64,000 nt of DNA from Rubrivivax sp. A210 (GCF_904426505.1 NZ_CAJGBN010000001.1:248001-312000), one strand, 5' to 3'. Counted from the stretch's first letter, positions 39,619 to 47,852 are shown. A program made the numbers and translations. The notes: generated by a model from the letters alone, not told the origin.

Positions 39619-40614
39619 TCAATAGGTGACGTAGACGTCGGTGGTCAGGTCGGCCAGAGTCGGCTGCGGCGCCGCCTTGGCGGCGACGACGGCGCTCTCG
39701 ATCAGCCCCAGCACCTCGTGGTCTATCGCGGTCAGTTCGGCCGCGCTGATGACGCCGGCGCCGGTGACCGCGGCGCCGAACTTCTTCAGGCAGTCGTTGT
39801 GGGCACGGTTGTGGTCGTTCTCGCCAGGCGCGCGGTAGGTCTGGGCATCGCCCTCGAAGTGGCCGTGGAAGCGCACCATCTTGCATTCCAGCAGCGCCGG
39901 GCCGCCGCCCTTGCGGGCGCGCTCGATGATCTCGCCGGCGGCCTCGTGGACGGCGAAGAAGTCGGTGCCGTCCACCGTCACGCCGGGCAGGCCGAAGCCG
40001 GCGGCGCGGTCGACATAGCTGTCCACCGCCGTGCCGTAGTCGCGGCTGGTGCTCTCGGCGTAGCCGTTGTTCTCGACCACGAAGATCACCGGCAGATTCC
40101 ACACCGCGGCCAGGTTCAGGCTCTCAAGGAAGGTGCCCTGGTTCGACGCGCCATCGCCGACGAAGGTGATGGCCACCTCGCTGGGTTGCCCCTTCTTCGC
40201 GCGAAACTTGGCCGCCAGCGCGGCGCCGCAGGCCAGTGGCGCGCCGGCACCCAGGATGCCGTTGGCACCCATCATGCCGCGGCCCAGGTCGGCGATGTGC
40301 ATCGAACCGCCCTTGCCGTTGCAGGCGCCGCCCGAGCGGCCGTAGATCTCTTTCATCATCGAGACCACGTCCACGCCCTTGGCGATGCAGTGGCCGTGGC
40401 CGCGGTGCGTGCTGGCGATGCGGTCGCCGTCGCCCAGGTGCATCATGATCCCGGTGCCGGCGGCCTCTTCACCGGCATAGAGGTGGACGAAGCCGGGGAT
40501 GTCGCCGCGGCCGAAGTCGATGTGCAGGCGCTCCTCGAATTCGCGGATGGTGCGCATCGTGCGGTAGGCCTGGAGCAACTGCTCGCGGGATTGCGGGAAG
40601 GGATTTCCTGCCAT
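39619..40614 (-). CDS. acoA: Acetoin dehydrogenase E1 alpha subunit
   Basis: 331 residues from the ATG at 40614. The thiamine-diphosphate motif runs from FVGDGASNQGTFLESL to VVENNGYAES (GDG to NN), and the HRGHGHCIAKG and NGKGGSMHI segments are standard for E1 alpha chains. It is the TPP-dependent part of the acetoin dehydrogenase complex. The gene is 23 bases after acoX, so acoX-A-B-C form one unit. No dihydrolipoamide dehydrogenase (acoL) is in the cluster, so E3 must come from elsewhere. Confidence 0.95.
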   Translation of the reverse strand: MAGNPFPQSREQLLQAYRTMRTIREFEERLHIDFGRGDIPGFVHLYAGEEAAGTGIMMHLGDGDRIASTHRGHGHCIAKGVDVVSMMKEIYGRSGGACNGKGGSMHIADLGRGMMGANGILGAGAPLACGAALAAKFRAKKGQPSEVAITFVGDGASNQGTFLESLNLAAVWNLPVIFVVENNGYAESTSRDYGTAVDSYVDRAAGFGLPGVTVDGTDFFAVHEAAGEIIERARKGGGPALLECKMVRFHGHFEGDAQTYRAPGENDHNRAHNDCLKKFGAAVTGAGVISAAELTAIDHEVLGLIESAVVAAKAAPQPTLADLTTDVYVTY

Positions 40615-40637
40615 GGCTTGTCTCCTGTGAAGTCCCA

Positions 40638-41717
40638 TCAAAGGGTCGTTGTGGTGGTGGTGGGAAAGCGGAGCAACCCGTCGCGGGCGGCAACCGCCAT
40701 GCAACAGGCCACGTCCAGGGTGTGAAAGGCGTTCTCGCGCAGTGTCATGCTCACCGCCTGGCCGGGCTCGAAGGCGAGTTCGCGCTCGCCGTCCAGGGCC
40801 ACAGTGCCGGCGCTGGCGCTCACGGCCAGCGGCTCGTCGGCCACCATGCGCTGCCAGCTGCGGATGGGCACCGGCCGCACCATGCCCGGCGCGATGGGGG
40901 CGTGCAGCAGCAGCAGCGCATGGGCCTCGTCGCGCGCCAGCTGCACAGCCAGGCCGCCGCTGTCGCGCCGGCCCACCGGCTGCAGCAGGCCGCCGATGGC
41001 CGACAGGCCTATGGCCTGGGGGTCGGCAAAGGCCAGGTAGGCGGCGTCCAGCGACTGCGTCTTCCACAGCGCACGCGCGCCGATGCTGCGGTCATGGGTG
41101 ATGACGGCGTCGACGATGGCCACGTCGCGCCGGCCCGGGCCGTGGCTGTCGGCGATGTACACCTCGATCAGCTTGTTGGGCGCCAGCGCCTCGGCGGCGG
41201 CGATGCGGCCGCTGGCATAAAGGCCCACCGCCATGCCGACGATGGTGGGCTCGCGCATTTCGGGAAATGCGTTGTTGGTGCCGGTGGAGAGGCCCGCGAT
41301 GGGAATGGGCGCGCCGCCCTCGACGAGCTCGCGCACCACGGCGCGGTGGGTGCCGTCGCCACCCAGAACCACGATGGCGGCGACGCCGGCCTGCTGCATC
41401 AGCCGCGTGGCGGTGAATGTGTCGTCGACGGTGGACGTCGGCTCCATGTCCAGGAACTCGATCTCGGGCAGGCCATGATCGTGGCCGCGCCGCAGGTGGC
41501 GCTCGAGCAGCGCGCGAATGCCGCCGCGGTCGGGCATCACCAGCGCCCGCTTGACGCCGCAGGCGGCGGCGGACGTGAGCACGCGCAGCACGATGTTGAC
41601 GCGGTCGGTGATCTGCAGATTGCCGGCATTGGCGACGATGCGGCGAATGTCGCGCGCCGACACCGGGTTGGCGACGATGCCGATGCAGGGTTCGCGGACA
41701 GGGTTGGCGGCAGTCAA
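40638..41717 (-). CDS. acoX: Acetoin catabolism protein X, NAD-kinase-like
   Basis: I place the start at the TTG at 41717 (359 residues). The frame is open to a GTG at 41771, but that stretch overlaps the sigma-54 promoter and so cannot all be transcribed. The N-terminal domain has IVANPVSARDIRR and the nucleotide-binding GGDGTHRAV of the ATP-NAD kinase/diacylglycerol-kinase superfamily, followed by AGLSTGTNNAFPE. AcoX is the first gene of aco operons in Cupriavidus and relatives; its precise role remains unclear in the work I know. It precedes acoA by 23 bases. Confidence 0.88.
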   Translation of the reverse strand: MTAANPVREPCIGIVANPVSARDIRRIVANAGNLQITDRVNIVLRVLTSAAACGVKRALVMPDRGGIRALLERHLRRGHDHGLPEIEFLDMEPTSTVDDTFTATRLMQQAGVAAIVVLGGDGTHRAVVRELVEGGAPIPIAGLSTGTNNAFPEMREPTIVGMAVGLYASGRIAAAEALAPNKLIEVYIADSHGPGRRDVAIVDAVITHDRSIGARALWKTQSLDAAYLAFADPQAIGLSAIGGLLQPVGRRDSGGLAVQLARDEAHALLLLHAPIAPGMVRPVPIRSWQRMVADEPLAVSASAGTVALDGERELAFEPGQAVSMTLRENAFHTLDVACCMAVAARDGLLRFPTTTTTTL

Positions 41718-41755
41718 GGCGGTGGGCGCTGCGAGGTCGGGATGCAGCCCTTTCC

Positions 41756-41770
41756 GCAATCGGCGTGCCA
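41756..41770 (-). promoter_or_regulatory. Sigma-54 (-24/-12) promoter of the aco operon
   Basis: On the minus strand the sequence reads TGGCACG-CCGA-TTGC, a full match to the sigma-54 consensus TGGCACG-N4-TTGC. Transcription would start near 41745, just upstream of acoX. The preceding gene encodes an AcoR-type sigma-54 activator. Confidence 0.9.
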
Positions 41771-41841
41771 CCGCGCCGCCGCCAGCCCTCTTGCCTCGCA
41801 GCGGCCCCTCAAGCCCTGGTGCAGACCCGGGGCCGTGCGAC

Positions 41842-41881
41842 TGTCACGCCGGGACAGCTGTCACAGCCCGGGCTGTGACAG
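41842..41881. promoter_or_regulatory. Probable AcoR upstream activating sites
   Basis: A perfect 24-base palindrome at 41858-41881 has arms CTGTCACAGCCC and its complement. Next to it, TGTCACGCCGGGACA at 41842-41856 is a weaker TGTC...GACA dyad. They lie about 85-125 bases upstream of the -12 element, the usual distance for enhancer-type sites bound by sigma-54 activators. No T tract follows on the minus strand, so the palindrome is unlikely to be only the acoR terminator. Confidence 0.7.
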
Positions 41882-41889
41882 GTGCAGCA

Positions 41890-43833
41890 TCAGTGCCCGC
41901 TCTGGTTGGGCGAGCGAATGCCCCAGCGCTTCATGCGCCGGTACAGCGTCATGCGCGACAAGCCCATCTGGTGGGCCACGGCGCTGACGTTCCACTGCGC
42001 CGCACGCAGGTATTGCAGCAGCAACTGGGCTTCGGGCAACGCGGCCACGGCGCCCTGCGGCGGATGGCCGGCTGTTGCGGCGGCGGGCGCGGCGGCGGCC
42101 AGCGCGTCGGGAAAGTCACCGACCTCGATGACCCCGCCTTCGCAAACGGCGCGGGCGAAGTCGACCACGTTGCGCAGCTCGCGCAGGTTGCCGGGCCAGG
42201 CGTGGGCGCGCAGCACCTCTTCGGCCTCGCGCGAGATCGCCACCGGCGGTTGGCCCTCGCGCAGCATCTTCTGCAACAGCCAGGGCAGGTCGCGGCGCTC
42301 GCGCAGCGGTGGCAGTTTGAGGTGGGCGCCGGCCAGGCGGTAGTAGAGGTCGTCGCGGAAGCGGCCCTGGCGCACCAGGGCCTCGAGTTCGCAATGGGTG
42401 GCGGCGACGACGCGGATGTCCACCTTCACAGGCTCGGTGGCGCCTATGGGCAGCACCTCGCGCTCGGCCAGCACGCGCAGCAGGCGCGCCTGCAGTGCGC
42501 GCGGCATGTCGCCGATCTCGTCGAGGAAGAGCGTGCCGCCGTCGGCGGCCTGGATGAGGCCGCGCTTGCCCTTGGCCAGCGCGCCCGAGAAGCTGCCGGC
42601 CAGGTGGCCGAAGAGCTCGCTCTCGATCAGGGTCTCGGGGATGGCGGCGCAGTTGACGGCGATGAAGGGCTTGTCGCGGCGCTGGCTGGATTCATGCAGC
42701 GCCTTGGCCAGGACTTCCTTGCCGCTGCCGGTCTCGCCGGTGATCAGCACGCTCACCGGGGTGTCGACGATCTTGGCCGCGCGCTGGATCTGGCGCAGCA
42801 GCTCGGGGTCGCCTCCGGTCAGCTGGGCCAGCGGCGCCGGCATCGCTGGCGCGGCCGGCACCAGCGCGTGCATTGCGGCGGGCGGCGGCGGCACGGCGTG
42901 CAGAAAGAGCACGCGGCCAGTGCCGGCCAGCGTGACGGCGCGGCGGTCGCCGGGCACGGCGCGCATGAAGCGGCCGAGGTCGCCGAAGCGCAGGTTGAAG
43001 AGCTGCTCGAAGGGCAGGCCCAGCACGCTGGTGCCGGCCGCCGCTTCCAGCATCAGCTGGGCCTGGCGGTTGTGGCCGATCACCCGCCCGGCGGCGTCCA
43101 GGGCCAGCAGGTGGTCGGGGCTGATCTCGACGAATTCCGGCGAGGGGTGGAGCTTGAGCACCCAGTCCTTGCGAAACCAGCGCAGGAAGTTGGCGTTCTC
43201 GACCCGGCTCGAATAGACCTTGACCAGTTGCAGCGCCAGGTGCTGGCTGCTCTTGGCCTGGGGCGAAGTGAGCGCCGAGATATCGAGGATGGCATTGAGC
43301 CGCCCCAGCGGGTCATACACCGGCGCCGCGGTGCAGGTGAGCGGGATGTGGGTGGCGTCGAAGTGGTCGCCCTGGTGGACCGTGAGCGCCTGGCCGGTGG
43401 CGATGGCGGTGCCCACGCCGCAGGTGCCGGCCAGCGGCTCGCTCCAGTCGGCGCCCAGATAAAGGCCGGCACGGCGCAACGCCGGGTCGAGTTGCAGATC
43501 ACCGATGAAATCGACCGTGACGCCGCGCGCATCGGTCAGCAGCACGCAGTAGCCCATGCCGGCGACCTGCTGGTACAGCGCCTCGAGGCCGTGGCGCGCA
43601 ATGTGCAGGAAGTCGTCGATGCGGTCGCGGTGCTCGCGCCACTGCTGCTGTGGCAGGATCACCGCCTCCTGCATGCGCGTGGGGTCGAGCCGGTGCGTGT
43701 GGACGCAACGCGTCCACGACTCACGGATGATGGCGTCGGGCGTGGCCAACTCCGAGAGTGGCGGCGGTAGGGGCAGGCCCTCGCCGGCGAGCGTCATCAC
43801 CGCGTGGACGTGCTCGCGCTGTCGCATTTCCAT
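41890..43833 (-). CDS. acoR: Sigma-54-dependent activator of acetoin catabolism
   Basis: 647 residues from the ATG at 43833. The N-terminal ~300 residues hold a GAF-like sensor region (VLLTDARGVTVDFIGD, GTCGVGTAIATGQ) and a PAS-like stretch. The AAA+ domain has Walker A GETGSGKEV, the GAFTGA-loop equivalent GSFSGA, Walker B GTLFLDEIGDMP and an arginine-finger region FRDDLYYRL. The C-terminus ends in a Fis-type helix-turn-helix (NVSAVAHQMGLSRMTLYRRMKRWGI). It should sense acetoin or acetaldehyde and switch on the sigma-54 promoter ahead of acoX. Note that the key Thr of GAFTGA is Ser here. Confidence 0.93.
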   Translation of the reverse strand: MEMRQREHVHAVMTLAGEGLPLPPPLSELATPDAIIRESWTRCVHTHRLDPTRMQEAVILPQQQWREHRDRIDDFLHIARHGLEALYQQVAGMGYCVLLTDARGVTVDFIGDLQLDPALRRAGLYLGADWSEPLAGTCGVGTAIATGQALTVHQGDHFDATHIPLTCTAAPVYDPLGRLNAILDISALTSPQAKSSQHLALQLVKVYSSRVENANFLRWFRKDWVLKLHPSPEFVEISPDHLLALDAAGRVIGHNRQAQLMLEAAAGTSVLGLPFEQLFNLRFGDLGRFMRAVPGDRRAVTLAGTGRVLFLHAVPPPPAAMHALVPAAPAMPAPLAQLTGGDPELLRQIQRAAKIVDTPVSVLITGETGSGKEVLAKALHESSQRRDKPFIAVNCAAIPETLIESELFGHLAGSFSGALAKGKRGLIQAADGGTLFLDEIGDMPRALQARLLRVLAEREVLPIGATEPVKVDIRVVAATHCELEALVRQGRFRDDLYYRLAGAHLKLPPLRERRDLPWLLQKMLREGQPPVAISREAEEVLRAHAWPGNLRELRNVVDFARAVCEGGVIEVGDFPDALAAAAPAAATAGHPPQGAVAALPEAQLLLQYLRAAQWNVSAVAHQMGLSRMTLYRRMKRWGIRSPNQSGH

Positions 43834-43921
43834 GGCTGTCTCCGGCCGGGCGCGTCGTGCGCGCCTTTTGTGTGGCGGCACTGTACACGGCCGCCCCCGG
43901 GGCGTTGCCGCCGCAGCCGCT

Positions 43922-44353
43922 TCAGGGCGGCGGCGCCACCATCGGCCAGCCGCGGCGCTTCCATTCGCTCATGCCGCCTTCGACAAAGCGCACATGGCCA
44001 TAGCCGCGTTCGCGCAACGCGCGCAGGGTGGCGCTGGAGCGGTTCTGCGTGTTGCAGATCAGCAGCACCGGCTGCTTGGAGTCGGTGGGAATCTCGGCCA
44101 GGCGCGTCTTGAGCTGGCTCATCGGCAGCAGCCGGGCGCCGGCAGCCACGCCGCGGGCGTGCTCCTCGGGTTCGCGGATGTCGATCAGGAGCGCGCGGCC
44201 GGCGCCGAACTCGGCCCTCGCCTCGTCCAGGCTCAGCGCGTCGGCGCTCGCGGCGGCGGCGAGCGACGCAAGGCCGGCCAGCAGCAGGCCGGCGGCGGCA
44301 CGCAGGGCCGCGCGGCGCGCGGCGCCATTCATGCGATGCGGGTTCGAAAACAT
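43922..44353 (-). CDS. Exported rhodanese-domain protein
   Basis: 143 residues from the ATG at 44353. An N-terminal signal peptide with twin Arg (NGAARRAALRAAAGLLLAGLAS in part) precedes a single rhodanese domain from about residue 40. The active-site loop is CNTQNRSS with Cys at about residue 101, and the C-terminal EGGMSEWKRRGWP is typical. It probably transfers sulfane sulfur or acts as a thiol protein in the periplasm. It is divergent from the beta-propeller gene at 44496 across 142 bases. Confidence 0.85.
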   Translation of the reverse strand: MFSNPHRMNGAARRAALRAAAGLLLAGLASLAAAASADALSLDEARAEFGAGRALLIDIREPEEHARGVAAGARLLPMSQLKTRLAEIPTDSKQPVLLICNTQNRSSATLRALRERGYGHVRFVEGGMSEWKRRGWPMVAPPP

Positions 44354-44495
44354 GGGCGGGCTTTCATGGCAAGGCGCCGATGATATGCCCGCCAGGGTAT
44401 ACGACACTGACAGATCGGGGATGGACCCGGCACGCGCCAGGGCCGAAACTGCCGGCCCCGCTGCCCCGGCGCAGCGCCTTCATCAGGACCCTGCC

Positions 44496-45698
44496 ATGCC
44501 CAGCACGCGAGCACCCAGCCCCGCCGAGAATGCCAAGATCGTCAAGAAGCGCAAAGCTGCCAGGGCCGCCACCCGCCTGCTGATCCTGGTGGCCACGCGC
44601 AAGGGCGCCTGGATCTTTCACGGCGACGCCAGGCGCAAGACCTGGACCGCCGACGGCCCCCACTTCCTGGGCCACACCGTCAGCCACCTGAAGCTCGACC
44701 CGCGCGACGGCCGCACCCTGCTGGCGGCGGCGCGCACCGGCCACCTCGGGCCCACGGTGTTCCGCTCCACCAACCTGGGCAAGAGCTGGAAAGAGGCGAG
44801 CCGGCCGCCGGCCTTCGCCAAGGCGCCCGAGGGCACGGTCGGGCGCACCGTCGACCACACCTTCTGGCTCACGCCCGGCCATGCCGGCGAAAAGGGCAGC
44901 TGGTATGCCGGCACCTCGCCCCAAGGCCTGTTCCGCTCGGAGGACGGCGGCGACACCTGGACCGGCCTGCCGGCCGTCAACGACGACCTGAAGCTGCGCG
45001 AGTGGATGGGCACGGTGCAGGACGGCACGCCCGACGGCCCCAAGCTGCACTCCATCATCGTCGACCCGCGCGACCCCCTGCACCTGATGTTCGGCATGTC
45101 GGGCGGCGGCGTACACGAGTCGCACGACGGCGGGCTGAGCTGGCACACCTTGATAGCGGGCATGGAGGTGGTCGGCGGCTTCGACCCTGCCAACGTCGCC
45201 TTCCACGACCCCCACTGCCTGCGCCTGTGTCCCACCAACCCCGACCGCATCTACCAGCAGAACCATTGCGGCATCTACCGCCTCGACCGCCCCGGCAACA
45301 CCTGGCAGCGCATCGGCCGCAAGATGCCCAAGAAGGTGGGCGACATCGGGTTCCCCATGGTGGTACACCCCTGCGACCCCGACATCTGCTGGGTCTTTCC
45401 GATGGACGGCAGCGATGTCTGGCCGCGCACCAGCCCGCAGGGGCGGCCGGCGGCCTATGTCACGCGCAATGGCGGCAAGACCTGGCAGCGCCTGGACCAG
45501 GACCTGCCTGAAGAGCAAGCCTGGTGGACCGTCAAGCGCCAGGCCATGACCGCGGACGCGCAGCCGCAACCGGCGCTTTACCTGGGCACGACCAGCGGCG
45601 AGCTCTGGCTGGGCCGCGACGAGGGTGAGCGCTGGTCCTGCATTGCGCGCCACCTGCCGGAGATCTACGCCGTCGAAGTGGCCGAGCTGGCTGCATGA
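44496..45698 (+). CDS. BNR/sialidase-like beta-propeller protein
   Basis: 400 residues from the ATG at 44496. After a basic N-terminus come repeated Asp-box-like units such as STNLGKSW, SEDGGDTW, SHDGGLSW and TRNGGKTW, spaced ~60-100 residues, which mark a BNR/VPS10-type beta-propeller. No signal peptide is clear (the hydrophobic LLILVAT stretch is short). Sialidase activity is unlikely to be inferable from the propeller alone: the usual Arg triad cannot be assigned. The MoaD/ThiS-like gene begins 5 bases after its stop, so the two are translationally linked. Confidence 0.85.
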   Translation: MPSTRAPSPAENAKIVKKRKAARAATRLLILVATRKGAWIFHGDARRKTWTADGPHFLGHTVSHLKLDPRDGRTLLAAARTGHLGPTVFRSTNLGKSWKEASRPPAFAKAPEGTVGRTVDHTFWLTPGHAGEKGSWYAGTSPQGLFRSEDGGDTWTGLPAVNDDLKLREWMGTVQDGTPDGPKLHSIIVDPRDPLHLMFGMSGGGVHESHDGGLSWHTLIAGMEVVGGFDPANVAFHDPHCLRLCPTNPDRIYQQNHCGIYRLDRPGNTWQRIGRKMPKKVGDIGFPMVVHPCDPDICWVFPMDGSDVWPRTSPQGRPAAYVTRNGGKTWQRLDQDLPEEQAWWTVKRQAMTADAQPQPALYLGTTSGELWLGRDEGERWSCIARHLPEIYAVEVAELAA

Positions 45699-45702
45699 CG
45701 TC

Positions 45703-45960
45703 GTGCTGGTGCTGATCCCGAGCGCGCTGCGCTCCTACACGCGGCAGACGCGGGTCGAAGCCAGCGGCGCGACCCTGGGCGCCCTGCTGGCCGATCTCGA
45801 CCGCCGCCATCCGGGGTTGCGCTTTCGCATGGTCGACGAGCAGGACAGGCTGCGCCCGCACATGCGCGTCTTCGTCAACGGCCGCGCCGTGCATGAGCTG
45901 GCGCAGGCGCTGGAGCCCGACGACGACGTCGCCATCGTGCAGGCGCTCAGCGGCGGCTGA
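45703..45960 (+). CDS. MoaD/ThiS-like ubiquitin-fold protein
   Basis: About 85 residues from a GTG at 45703 (a second GTG at 45709 is possible). The beta-grasp pattern is visible: VLIPSALRSYT, then LGALLADLDRRHPGLRFRMVDEQ, VFVNGRAVHEL and a C-terminal VAIVQALSGG. It ends exactly in Gly-Gly, as functional sulfur carriers and ubiquitin-like modifiers do. It follows the beta-propeller gene by 4 bases and precedes mobB by 50. It could carry sulfur for a cofactor or be attached to a protein; no E1-like activating enzyme gene is nearby. Confidence 0.8.
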   Translation: MLVLIPSALRSYTRQTRVEASGATLGALLADLDRRHPGLRFRMVDEQDRLRPHMRVFVNGRAVHELAQALEPDDDVAIVQALSGG

Positions 45961-46010
45961 CAGACAGGCAGGCGGGCGGGCAGGCGGCGGCCGGTGGAAC
46001 AATGCCGCCC

Positions 46011-46526
46011 ATGAAACTCTTTGGCATCGCCGGCTGGTCCGGCATGGGCAAGACCACCTTGCTCGAGCGTCTGACGCCCGAGCTCACGCGGCGCGGCCTG
46101 GTGGTGTCGCTGATCAAGCACAGCCACAAGCACATCGACGTCGACCGCCCGGGCAAGGATTCGCACCGCCTGCGCGAGGCCGGCTGCTCCGAGGTGCTGC
46201 TGCTGGGACACGACCGCTGGGCCCTGATGCACGAATTGCGCGGCGCACCCGAACCCTCGCTGGACTACCTGGTCTCGCGCCTGCAGGCCTGCGACCTGGT
46301 GCTGATCGAGGGCTTCAAGCACGGCGACTTTCCCAAGCTCGAGGTCTGGCGGCCGGCGCTGGGCAAGGAACTGCTGTGGCCGCAATGGCCCGGCATCGCC
46401 GCCATTGCCAGCGATGGCCCGGCGCCGCCGCGCGCCCCGGGCGAGGCAGATTTGCCGGCCTGGCTGGACCTGGCCGACACGGCGCGGATTGCCGATTTCG
46501 CGCTCGCCCACGCCCGCCCGGCCTGA
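46011..46526 (+). CDS. mobB: Molybdopterin-guanine dinucleotide biosynthesis adapter protein
   Basis: About 171 residues from the ATG at 46011 (another ATG lies 9 bases upstream at 46002). The P-loop is GWSGMGKTTLLERL, followed by the MobB pattern VVSLIKHSHKHIDVDRPGKDSHRLREAG and LVLIEGFKHGDFPKLEVWR. MobB binds GTP and assists MobA in making the guanine dinucleotide form of the molybdenum cofactor. Its position after a MoaD-like gene hints at molybdenum cofactor or sulfur carrier metabolism, but MoaE and MobA are not here. Confidence 0.92.
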   Translation: MKLFGIAGWSGMGKTTLLERLTPELTRRGLVVSLIKHSHKHIDVDRPGKDSHRLREAGCSEVLLLGHDRWALMHELRGAPEPSLDYLVSRLQACDLVLIEGFKHGDFPKLEVWRPALGKELLWPQWPGIAAIASDGPAPPRAPGEADLPAWLDLADTARIADFALAHARPA

Positions 46527-46636
46527 GCGCGGCGCTGGCCTTGGCGCAAGGCTCACGGCCCCTGCGCCACGGGGCTTTGCAGCGGGCCGCAAAGGGTCTA
46601 AGGTCATGGCGACATCGCCGCACCCAAGAGGCCACC

Positions 46637-47071
46637 ATGTACAAGAAGATCCTGCTCGCCTATGACGGCTCCGAGTCGGGGCAGAAGGCCCTGCTCGACT
46701 GCCACGATCTCGCGCAGTGGAGCCACGCCGAACTCTTCCTGATCGCCGTCAGCCCCTCGCCCGCAGCCGCCACCGGCTTCGAGGTCGGCTTCTTCGACGG
46801 CGCTCTCGATGAGGCCCAGCGCAAGCGCTACCAGGAGGTGCTGGAGGAAGGCCTGCGCCGGCTGCGCGACGCCGGCCATGCGGTGCAAGGCGAAGTGCTG
46901 GTGGGCGACCAGGTGGCCGAGATCACCGAGCAGGCGCGCAAGCTCGGCGCCGACCTCATCGTCGTCGGCCACAAGCACCTGGACAGCTGGGCCGCACGCT
47001 GGTGGCGCGGCTCGTCGTCGCCGGCGCTGATCGAGCACGCGCCCTGCAGCGTGCTGGTCGTCGTGACCTGA
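46637..47071 (+). CDS. Universal stress protein family
   Basis: 144 residues from the ATG at 46637. The UspA fold is shown by KKILLAYDGSESGQKAL at the start and ADLIVVGHKHLDSWAARWW followed by GSSSPALIEHAPCSVLVVV at the end. The usual ATP-binding GxxGxxxxxxxxxG(S/T) is altered (GHKHLD instead of G..G), so nucleotide binding may be weak or different. Monocistronic by appearance, 110 bases after mobB and convergent with the hydrolase at 47082. Confidence 0.9.
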   Translation: MYKKILLAYDGSESGQKALLDCHDLAQWSHAELFLIAVSPSPAAATGFEVGFFDGALDEAQRKRYQEVLEEGLRRLRDAGHAVQGEVLVGDQVAEITEQARKLGADLIVVGHKHLDSWAARWWRGSSSPALIEHAPCSVLVVVT

Positions 47072-47081
47072 TGGCAGGCTC

Positions 47082-47852
47082 TCAGCCCAGCGCCAGGCGC
47101 AGGGCGGTGACGAAGTCGGCCGGCTTGTCGGCGTGTACCCAGTGGCCGGCGCCGGCGATGGTATGCACGGTGGCGCGCGGGAACAAGCGCTTGAACTCGG
47201 GCACGTCCGTCGCCGAGACGTAATTGGAGTTGGCGCCGGCGATCAGCGTCGCCGGGCCCTCGTAGCGCCGGCTCAGCAAATCGGGCGGAAAGCTGCTCAG
47301 CGCCGGCACGGCCGCGCCGATGGCGGCGAGGTTGAGGCGCCAGTCGAAGTGGTCGTTGCGGGCCACCAGGTTCTGCAGCAGAAAGGGCACGACGGCCGGC
47401 TCGGGGATCATCGAAAGCAAGCGGCGCTGCGCCTCGGTGCGGCTGGCCAGGGCCGTGGCGTCCAGGCTGCGCATGGCCTCGACATAGGGTGACATGCGGT
47501 CGCCATAGGCCACCGGCACGATGTCCACCACCACCAGGTGGCCCAGGACCTCGGGGCTTTCGAGGGCCAGCGCCATCGCCGTCTTGCCACCCATGCTGTG
47601 GCCCACCACGGCCGGGCGCCCGAGCCCCTGGTCGGCGATGAGGGCGCGCACGTCATCGGCCATCTCGGCATAGCCCATGGTGTCGGCCCAGGGCGAGGCG
47701 CCGTGGTTGCGCAGGTCGACGCAGTAGACGCGGTGGGTTGATGCCAGCGCCCGCGCCACCGAACGCCAGTTGTTGCCCGAGCCGAAGAGGCCGTGCAGCA
47801 CCAGCAACGGGGGGCCCTCGCCGGTGACTTCAAAAGCCAGTTGCAGTGCCAT
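47082..47852 (-). CDS. Alpha/beta hydrolase, YbfF-like esterase
   Basis: 256 residues from the ATG at 47852; the frame is open further upstream but homology starts with LAFEVTGEGPPLLVLHGLFGSGNNW. The nucleophile elbow is VGHSMGGKTAM, and the catalytic His lies in IAGAGHWVHADKP near the C-terminus. The LFGSGNNW and HGASPWADTMGY segments match the small YbfF-type esterases acting on short acyl esters. Physiological substrate unknown. It is divergent from the polyol operon and converges on the stress-protein gene with a 10-base gap. Confidence 0.88.
   Translation of the reverse strand: MALQLAFEVTGEGPPLLVLHGLFGSGNNWRSVARALASTHRVYCVDLRNHGASPWADTMGYAEMADDVRALIADQGLGRPAVVGHSMGGKTAMALALESPEVLGHLVVVDIVPVAYGDRMSPYVEAMRSLDATALASRTEAQRRLLSMIPEPAVVPFLLQNLVARNDHFDWRLNLAAIGAAVPALSSFPPDLLSRRYEGPATLIAGANSNYVSATDVPEFKRLFPRATVHTIAGAGHWVHADKPADFVTALRLALG

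Noticed and set aside
41718..41771. GTG at 41771 as the acoX start
   Set aside because: The codons from 41771 overlap the sigma-54 promoter, so transcription starts after this codon.
41858..41881. 24-base palindrome as the acoR terminator only
   Set aside because: No T tract follows on the minus strand, and its distance from the sigma-54 promoter fits an activator site. A double role cannot be excluded.
46538..46575. Short dyads GCCTTG-GCG-CAAGGC and GCCCC...GGGGC before the stress-protein gene, considered as an FNR site or terminator
   Set aside because: The first lacks the TTGAT-N4-ATCAA core, and the second stem is only 5 bp with three T residues; both are too weak to call.
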